Source: Diogma glabrata
Lineage: Eukaryota > Arthropoda > Insecta > Diptera > Cylindrotomidae
Direction: 5' to 3'
DNA: 64,000 bases
Assembly: GCA_963693315.1 (NCBI GenBank)
Contig: OY856188.1
Location: 159,940,718 to 160,004,717 of the forward strand
Positions 22,811 to 64,000 of the stretch are shown in pieces (the first letter of the stretch is position 1; each line of letters begins with the position of its first letter). The translations under genes and the position numbers were made by a program. The notes under the pieces were generated by a model. That model ran no database searches. It was not told the DNA's origin and worked only from the letters and a program-made list of their open reading frames with translations.

Positions 22811-24898
22811 GAGCCCGCGGCGGCCAGACCTTCGTTATTTTATAAAAGCTGAAAGTTTCTCTGCGCATACCCCAAACTGAGGTAGGAACGATTAGCGACA
22901 TATGAAGTTTGGATCATGGTGGCTTTGACAGGGAGCAGGTAACAAAGGGGCCTTCAAAGTTTCGTGAAAGTATAAAAGGTAATTTTTTTATATATTCTTC
23001 GGGGTAGTATTAGAAGTAGGGATTGCAAATTTTAAGGAAAAAATCAATACCGGGATTTCGAGATTGATTAATCTAAAACCGGAATCCCGGTATTAATACC
23101 GGGATTTACAGAAAAATAAAAATCTCAATAAAATAATTTTTTCTGTACTTTAATCGTACATCATGCTGCAAGGACGTAGAGCTAAAGATTTTGTAGCGCC
23201 TCGATTTGCATTTTGCACCCACATTAAGTCCAAAATAGCTTACGTCCGAGCATCATATACTATTTTTTATTCACCGCAAGCAAAATATTTAAAAAAAAAT
23301 TATTTTTCGGCAAACGGCTGTAAAGTTTAACTTTACTACGGCTAGGGAGTTAGTTAAAGTCTTACTTTTTTACTTATAATCAAAGCGGCTGCAAAAGTAA
23401 CGCGATTTTTATTTTATATTACGGCGGAAGTAAAGTAGCATATGTTATTTGTTATTTTTCAAACAAATTGTATAACTATGACAACAAAAAATAAGAAATT
23501 GATTCTGATTGGATTATGAAATTTTGAATTAGTGTATGTAACTACGACAACAAAACATAACAAATAGTTTAATTGGATAATGAAATTTATAATTTATATA
23601 ATTTTATATTTATAAAAAATTTGAACGTTTGCCGAAAAAATAGTGTAAATAACCTACGGTCGGCCGTCAAACTATAGACTCAACACAAAAAGTAGCACTT
23701 TAGCTCCAAAGTAAATAATGTTCTATTTATTCTAAAGCAAAATTATAAATTTGCATAAAATTTTAAAGAAAAATATGTTGAACAGGTAGCCTTTGACAAA
23801 ATATTTGTTATTTTTTCAAAATAATTGTATAACTATGACAACAAATAATTCTAATAATTTTAATTGGATTATGAAATTTTGAATTTAAAGGTTGCTTTGA
23901 TAAAAATGTCTAGTTTTTATAGAATTTAAACAAATACAAATGTTTTTTTACTTTTTTGGATGTAACTATGACAACAAAACAAATGCTTAAAAAGTGACAC
24001 TTTACGGCCGCAAATTACAGTAATAAAGTACCACTTTAATATGTAGGCGAATAAAAAAATATATTTAAATAATAATATAACAAAATAAAATAATTCAGTC
24101 TTTGTAAATCAACAATGGAACATGTTATAATTATTAACAATTATATTGCAATTATATCAACATTAAAAATTTCAATAAAATAATTTGTTCTTTATTTTAA
24201 AATATATTTAAATAATAATAATAATTCAGTCTTGGAAATTGCAAATTGGAAATAATCAAAAAAGAACATTTAAATAATAAAATTGCGAATTGCAATCACA
24301 ATTCACATTAAAAAATAGAAAATGATGTAAGACTTTGATTTTTTTGGCAGCTTTATTCTTTATGATAACAATTTCCACGAACCGAATCAACTTAAAAATA
24401 TCCTGTATGATATCCTATATGAAATGATCAAGGATTTTTTAATATGTATACAAATAAATACAATCAAATGATATTTCGTTATAGGGATTTTAAAGTTTAG
24501 AAATAAAACACTATTTTTCCTTTAATATTGAAATACCGGTCTTTTAAAATGCTAATACCGGGTTTTCGAGGTTGGAAAATTCGTTCGAATCTCGGTATTC
24601 CGGGATTCGAAATCCCGGAATTGCAATCCCTAATTAGAAGTCACATTACCTATTGCCAGACACTTACTATCGTGGTAACCCCCTGCCAGACACCCTTAAA
24701 CATTATCAATTTGTTAAAGTTTAAATGTGTCTGGCAGGGGGTTACCACGATGGTAAGTGTCTGGCAATGGGTGACGTGACTTCTAATACTATCCCAAAGA
24801 ATATATAAAAAAAATTAGCTTTTATACTTTCACGAAACTTTCGCGCAGAAAAACTTTCAGCTTTTATAAAATAACGAAGGTCTGGCCGTCGCGGGCTC
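22811..24898. mobile_element. Fold-back element (GAGCCCGCG ends) split by a hAT insertion
   Basis: The left end GAGCCCGCGGCGGCCAGACC is matched at the right by GGTCTGGCCGTCGCGGGCTC. Pairing runs through 'cttcgttattttataaaagc' and on to the centre near 24705, where 'gccagacacttactatcgtgg' faces its complement. With the 1.6-kb hAT at 23017-24632 removed, the two halves form one ~460-bp near-perfect hairpin. No protein is encoded. Confidence 0.85.
23017..24632. mobile_element. Non-autonomous hAT, perfect 8-bp duplication ATTAGAAG
   Basis: Termini TAGGGATTGCAA and TTGCAATCCCTA are perfect inverted repeats, and ATTAGAAG is duplicated at 23009-23016 and 24633-24640. 'taccggg' and 'cccgg' words are enriched near both ends (23048-23105 and 24535-24620). 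The interior has dispersed direct repeats, for example 'aactatgacaacaaa' near 23476, 23832 and 23967. There is no transposase. Confidence 0.9.
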
Positions 24899-25156
24899 TC
24901 GGTCTATTACAGACTACAGAAAAGATATTAATTATTTAGTAAAATCAAAATAAATTGTTTCAATTGTTTTGCAGTCTTTACATGTGTAACAAAAGTTTTA
25001 AGCTACTATAAAAGGTAAATTTATACTAATTTTTAAAGTTATATTTAAAAGTTCTCCTGCAAATCAAGACGGATAGAAAACGTTTACGTAAATTCTTATA
25101 CGATATTGAATTGATTGATTTGATTTTGTATTGATTTATATAAAAATCAAAATATA
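24899..25156. other. No feature seen
   Basis: AT-rich spacer before the hAT/ZBED-like pseudogene. Confidence 0.4.
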
Positions 25157-25623
25157 ATGACGCAAAAGTTTAGTGTATTACCAGTCGGAGTGAATTTGCA
25201 AATTAACAGTGGACATTATGATATTAAAAGACATATAGATACAGATAAACAAAAAAAAGCGTTGCTATAAGCCGCCAGCTCCAGTAGCTTAAACAAGTTT
25301 TGTTGTTATTTTGTTGCAATTCGCCCTGATAACACGAACACCAATTTTAGTGGTGTCACGTCAAGGGGTGAAAATTTAAAACAAGCCAAACTCGAATTTG
25401 AACCAGAGTGTATTGGGTATTGGATTCGCAGCCCATATTCTAAATAATGCAATAAGAAATGCTGCTGATTTAAATGGCAGGGTTAAAAAAAATTGGATAT
25501 TTTACTGTCTTTACTGAAGACGTTGAAGGAGTTCTGCGGCAAAAGTAATGTCGAACATAACCAACTTATTGGATACAGTGAAACTCGCTGGCTGGCGGTA
25601 ATGCCAGCACTAGAAAGAATTTA
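25157..25623 (+). pseudogene. hAT-derived BED zinc-finger protein remnant, cut by the N gap
   Basis: Three pieces in different frames align with the same kind of protein. About 25211-25265 encodes GHYDIKRHIDTDKQKK, the second half of a BED-type finger with the last His replaced. About 25420-25485 encodes GFAAHILNNAIRNAADL, the 'C.AHilHNa...a.d' segment. About 25490-25623 encodes KIGYFTVFTEDVE and then GYSETRWLAVMPALERI, the 'TRWLsl.pai.r' motif. Frameshifts separate the pieces and an in-frame TAG follows ERI. Such proteins derive from hAT transposases. The gene is broken and its 3' part lies in the assembly gap. Confidence 0.75.
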
Positions 25624-25634
25624 GAAAATGTACA

Positions 25635-25834
25635 NNNNNNNNNNNNNNNNNNNNNNNNNNNNNNNNNNNNNNNNNNNNNNNNNNNNNNNNNNNNNNNNNN
25701 NNNNNNNNNNNNNNNNNNNNNNNNNNNNNNNNNNNNNNNNNNNNNNNNNNNNNNNNNNNNNNNNNNNNNNNNNNNNNNNNNNNNNNNNNNNNNNNNNNNN
25801 NNNNNNNNNNNNNNNNNNNNNNNNNNNNNNNNNN
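25635..25834. other. Assembly gap, 200 N
   Basis: Exactly 200 N characters, the usual placeholder for a gap of unknown size. Frames drawn across it are meaningless. Confidence 0.99.
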
Positions 25835-26265
25835 CTCAACTTTCACAAGTGGTTAGATATAAAATAAGCTTCAATTTTGTTTAAAAAAAAAAAAAAAAAT
25901 AAGAGGCTATGCCATCTTTTTTTCAATTACACCGTTTTTTTCTTATGTTACACCGTTAAAAATTATTTCAAAAAATTAACAGTGTACATTTTTAAAAACT
26001 TTGTTCTAATACCTATTCAACGACATATCATTTATGAAAATCGATTCAGTAGTTTTTCTACAATCGCTCGTCAAAATGCAGTCACATCACAAAATAACAA
26101 AAAATTGAGGGGCACCCTGTGAAGACCCCTGGTCGAAAAAAAAAATTCTAAGAGAACTTGTATTTTTTATTTAACAAAGACTATCTATAAACAAAAAATA
26201 ATCAAAATTAAAAGGGGTCAACTCAAAATTTCCCAAAAATTTGCTGAACTTGCGTGAAATTGCTC
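25835..26265. other. No feature seen
   Basis: AT-rich DNA between the gap and the first (TA)n tract, with no recognisable coding sequence. Confidence 0.4.
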
Positions 26266-26585
<320 letters not shown>

Positions 26586-26589
26586 CAGG

Positions 26590-29169
26590 GACAAAACATA
26601 TATGAATCAATAAAAAATTTTAAAATACATGTTCAAAACATCTGCGGATTGAACGCTAACCATGACCACGTGCAACATCATCCTGAGCACGACAAACCGA
26701 ACATTCTATTCCTTACAGAAACACAAGTTTCTGAAAATTTTCTCTTTATAGAATCGCTTAATTCCAAATATAGGCTCGAATCAGCTTTCAAACTCCATCA
26801 GTGCGTATGCGCATTCATTCATGAGAGTGTTGCGTACACGCGCTTTCCAAATTTTGAACTACACGGTGACGGCTTCAATACAATGGTTTTAAAGATTTGT
26901 CTTCCAGAATTACTTTTTTTACAATAGCTTTATACCGGTCCGCCAACAAACGTAGCCCAAACTTTTTTAATATACTGACAAAAATTATGGACGAGATTAG
27001 AGCAAAGTCCCCTAATTGTGAAGTTATCGTTACCGGTGACTTCAACGTCCACAACAAATCATGGTTGGAATTCTCCAAATCGACCGACGATGTTGACAAT
27101 AGTGGAAAACTGGCAGAAATTTTTGCCGCGTATCAGGGCCTATTCCAAATTGTTAAAAGTCCGACTTTCACTCCCCGTAATGGCGGTGATAATAGTTTTC
27201 TACTAGATCTCTATCTTACCACAATGCCAGATATTACGAGTGTCGATGTTGCGAAAGGTAGTATTGGAAATTCTGATCATTATTTAATCTCATCAGTTAT
27301 CAAAACTGATTTACTTAAAACTACAGCTCCCAAACCCCGTAAAATATTTCACTACTCAAAAATGGATAAGAGTGGTCTTCAAAATTTTTTCCATGGTTTC
27401 CCTTTCGACCGTCATTGTTTTTACACTGACAATGTAAATGTTTCTGCTCAAAACTTTACAGAAACCATCCAATTTGCTATCAATAAATTTGTCCCTTTCT
27501 CCATAGTAAAACCCAAACAAAAATACTTGTATTCGAAAGCTGCCAAAACGGCACTTAGAAACAAACGTAGATCATTTAATATTTGGATTCATAACAAAAC
27601 TCCCACTAATCGATCCCAATATCTAAAGGCCAACAAAATATCTAATCAGATTATCTCAAACGAAAAGTCCGAAATTGACAGAGCGAAAGCCTCAAAACTT
27701 ACGTCTATGTCTGTTTCTGACAAGAGTTTCTACAGTGCCATTAATTCTTTAAATTCTGGTACAAAATTTTCTATTCCCCCTATTATTGATGGTGATTTAA
27801 TCGTCAATGATCCCGCAAGAAAAGCTAACTTGTTCGCTGAACGCTTTGCTCTGAACTCCACTGTTTTGGAAACTCCTAAAGAAATGCCCCAAATCCAGTC
27901 TTCAGGAGTTAATATGAATGAACTTCACTTCAAACCCAAAATAGTCGCTAAACTTTTAAAGGGGTTAAACATCAACAAAGCATCAGGAATGGACAATATT
28001 CCACCCATTATTTTAAAAACCTTTTCCAAAGAACTTGCACCAACTTTAACTAAAATATTCTACCAATCCTACAAATCTGGTATATTTCCCTCGTGCTGGA
28101 AGTTGGCAAATGTCTAGCCCGTCGCCAAAAAGGGACCAAAATCCGATATCTCAAATTATAGGCCAATAGCTTTACTATCGGTCCTATCCAAAGTCTATGA
28201 GCATTATATTAATACACATATTTCAAAATTTCTGGAAGAAAATCATTTAATATCCGACAGCCAATACGGTTTTCAAAACAAAAGATCAACTACCGATCTA
28301 TTAAACTATGGAGCGCATTGTTGGAACAGCATACTTGATAAAGGTGGTGAAACATACGTTATCGCTTTAGACATCTCCAAGGCATTCGATCGAGTCTGGC
28401 ATGCCAACTTAATCAACAAGCTCGTTGCGTACGGTTTTCATCCCAATGTTGTGAAGCTGATTCAAAATTTTCTATCCGGCCGATACATTTCGGTAACCTT
28501 AGACGGATATTCTTCTGAGTCTAAACTAATTAACGCTGGTGTACCCCAAGGCTCAGTATTGTCCCCACCCTATTTTTGATTTATATCAACGAATTGTTGA
28601 AAATCACCAGCAACCTAATAAATAGTTTTGCAGATGATAGTACTCTGCACAAGTCGTTCGAGCCCCTTCCTTCAAAAGGTAAAATGCACGAACGAATTAA
28701 TCCTGCCCGGAGAGACGCTGCCATAAACGTGAACAAAGACCTGAATAAGACCAAAACCTTGTCAATTTCAACTCCAGCAAAACACAGCTGTTGATTGTTT
28801 CCAGATTAAAGACCGAGTTCCCCAAAGATATTTTATTTAGTATGTGTGATGAACCAATAGGTGAATGTAAAAACATTCGTTTATTGGGTGTCACAGTTTC
28901 AAATGACCTACTCTGGAACGATCATGTAATGGCGATGGCAAAAAGCGCGTCTAAAAAACTCGGCCTCCTAAATAGATGCAAAAAATTTTTCACTCCATAC
29001 CAATTGCTCCATGTTTATAAGTCCTATATTCGTCCCTGTATGGAGTACTGCTGTCAAGTTTGGGGTGCTGCCTTTGTTTCCATCTTGGCCCTCTTGGACT
29101 CTGTTCAAAAGCGAGCTATACAAATTGTAGGTGATCGAACTTTGACATCAAAACATGATTCCCTACAAC
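26590..29169 (+). pseudogene. Jockey-like LINE, endonuclease and reverse transcriptase, broken
   Basis: The 5' part encodes an APE-type endonuclease: NICGL near 26640, FLTETQ near 26705, VTGDFNVHN near 27034 and GNSDHYL near 27265. A reverse transcriptase follows: NYRPIALLSVLSKVYE near 28155, ALDISKAFDRVWH near 28365, NAGVPQGSVLSP near 28535 and NSFADDSTLH near 28625. At least one frameshift (about 26910), a TAG (28115-28117), a frameshift after LSP (about 28568) and another near 28785 disable it. The C-terminal part continues to 29169, is split by a hAT element, and resumes at 30488. No ORF1 or 5' UTR is visible before the TA tract, so the copy is 5'-truncated or was rearranged. Clade within the jockey/CR1-type group is not certain. 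Confidence 0.85.
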
Positions 29170-30479
29170 TAGTGATGTAAAAGTGTTTAATACTATTGTA
29201 TAATACGCGGTATTATACGTAAAATACCGTATTGTCCAAAACGTAGTAAAATACAAGGTATTTTATTATAAAATTTTTTTCTATTGTGGTGGCGCGCGAA
29301 TCAGTAATCTGTACGCCTATTCCGGCATTTCCCTGGGAATTGGGAATTGAAAAAAAACTGCAATAAATGAAATAAAGAAATATTTTCTAATACGAATTTG
29401 TTATTCCCCGCGACACGGAATACTAGTTAGGAAAAAATTGCTATAATTTATTTCTCAATTCCTATTTCACGATGTACCGGAATAGGGCTACTGCAATTTT
29501 ATTGAGATTTCGCGTGAATTACTTGAAGAATTTATAACTGCGAAAATATATACTACTGGTTCTTGAATATATGAACGACACAGAAGAAATTAATGAGTTA
29601 TTGCCCCTTGTTACTAACAGTTAGAAAAGCATTGTTAGTGATTCGCAAATTTCTATGCCAACAAAATTGTTGTAATATCAACAGAACATAAATTTCAAAC
29701 ATCGAATGCTGCTTCATTACTGTTCACCGTTATAGGAAATTTTTTTATGCTGCAAATCAAAATTATGAGCCATGAACTCATTCCGTTCCACTCATTATGA
29801 GCTATGGACTGTCATTCAATTTTACATCTTTGAGTAGTCCTCTTTCTATACATTCAAATTGATTAACTAAAACACCCAAATCTCAAAACTCACATTTTGA
29901 AACCAATGGCAGCTATATTGATTGTTTAACTTAGTGGCAAAGAGTTTGTGGCTCTTCGGAATGTTGCATCGTTTCGCATATTCCACTGTAACAGAAAAAT
30001 CTTTTTCAATCTGCAGCCTTACTCATACTGCAAGAAGTATTTGTCTTACAAGTCAAAGAGGCGTAATCTTGTTTATGTGAAAAATCATAATTTAAATCTT
30101 CAACAGTTTACCGATGGGAAATGATTAAGTTTTCAATTTAAATAAAAACATAAATACAATAACTCGGCGCGAATGAAAGTGATTAATATTGAAACCAAGC
30201 AGAATCACATGAATAAATAGATCTTCTTAGCATTGGTTTAAGAAATATAAATAAAGATAACGATAAGAAATTCAAATGTCGGGGCAGTTATTTAGATGGA
30301 AATGAATTAGTTGTGATTGAAAATGGTGATGGAAGTAATTTTTTGTTGTTATATCACTAACACTGTATGTCGGCTATTGCACTTTTGTACAGAATATACG
30401 GTATTTTATTTTGTATTATACAATGTATAATACGCTGTATTATACAAAAAAAATAAAATACCGTATTTTAACATCTCTA
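29170..30479. mobile_element. Non-autonomous hAT, perfect 8-bp duplication CCTACAAC, inside LINE
   Basis: Termini TAGTGATGTAAAA and TTTTAACATCTCTA are imperfect inverted repeats of hAT type. The octamer CCTACAAC is duplicated at 29162-29169 and 30480-30487, and removing the element plus one octamer restores the LINE frame (SLQ|HRRSVADL). Subterminal words 'gtataatac', 'gtattatac' and 'aaaataccgtatt' cluster at both ends. A MITE copy (29311-29491) lies inside. There is no transposase. Confidence 0.92.
29311..29491. mobile_element. Short inverted-repeat element (MITE), copy 2
   Basis: Begins GTACGCCTATTCCGG and ends CCGGAATAGGGCTAC. It matches the copy at 4492-4671 over its whole length with only scattered differences, in the same orientation. 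Confidence 0.8.
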
Positions 30480-30487
30480 CCTACAAC

Positions 30488-32023
<1,536 letters not shown>

Positions 32024-32155
32024 CAAGCTACAGACCTACAATCAATTTGTCAATCAATTGAAAACGAAAATAAACGAAATAAAATTTAGGGGATTTCTAC
32101 ACTAAATTTTATTTCGTTTGATTGGCAAATTGATTGTAGGTCTGTAGCATACTTG
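32024..32155. repeat. ~130-bp hairpin element
   Basis: CTACAGACCTACAATCAATT on the left is mirrored by AATTGATTGTAGGTCTGTAG on the right, and 'aacgaaataaaatttag' pairs near the centre; the left arm has a ~15-base extra loop. It lies about 0.8 kb upstream of the kibra start codon. A mini palindromic transposon is more likely than an RNA gene. Confidence 0.7.

Positions 32156-64000
<31,845 letters not shown>

Noticed and set aside
25610..25867. Open frames spanning the run of N
   Set aside because: They consist of unknown bases and carry no information.

Overview
The window looks like an AT-rich insect (at least arthropod) nuclear scaffold. It has spliced genes with short GT-AG introns, arthropod-type LINEs, a Ty3/gypsy element, many hAT-like and other inverted-repeat DNA transposons, long microsatellites and one 200-base assembly gap. 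The order of insect cannot be settled from the sequence alone.

Only one host gene is recognisable: kibra (WWC family, Hippo-pathway scaffold) on the + strand. Exon 1, with the start codon and WW domain 1, is at 32947-33077. Exons 2-12 lie at 58987-64000 and the gene runs off the right edge. All eleven splice junctions keep the reading frame, giving about 1014 codons: two WW domains, coiled coils, a Ser-rich linker, a C2 domain, an acidic patch and the start of the C-terminal coiled coil. Intron 1 is 25,909 bp and is filled with transposable elements; nine of the other ten introns are 57-138 bp and intron 9 is 1,428 bp.

Layout. 1-12 kb: no gene; AT-rich DNA with tandem repeats, a minisatellite, short inverted-repeat elements and two large fold-back structures. 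12-20 kb: hAT remnants and a nested ~7 kb inverted-repeat unit containing a hAT element with a perfect 8-bp target duplication. 19.9-25 kb: two further nests, each with a hAT element carrying a perfect 8-bp duplication. 25.2-25.6 kb: a hAT/ZBED-like pseudogene running into the N gap. 26.3-31.5 kb: a degraded LINE between two long (TA)n tracts, split by a hAT element. 32.9-59 kb: kibra exon 1 and its giant intron. This holds several fold-back elements, a LINE with intact ORF1 and ORF2 (40.1-44.4 kb), a broken minus-strand Ty3/gypsy element with a SAP-domain gag and one LTR, an RTE-like LINE fragment ending at a (GA)n tract, a minus-strand LINE fragment, a Tc1/mariner remnant split by another LINE, and a 3.1 kb long-inverted-repeat element with a higher-order tandem array. 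59-64 kb: the remaining kibra exons.

I found no tRNA, rRNA, CRISPR or bacterial-type operon. The most unusual items are the intact LINE whose ORF2 has no AUG before the end of its endonuclease, the split of the kibra WW pair by a TE-filled intron, the layered insertions dated by clean target duplications, and the fold-back/tandem element at 54.9-58.0 kb. Coordinates of repeats were read by eye and may be off by a few bases where no target duplication fixes them.
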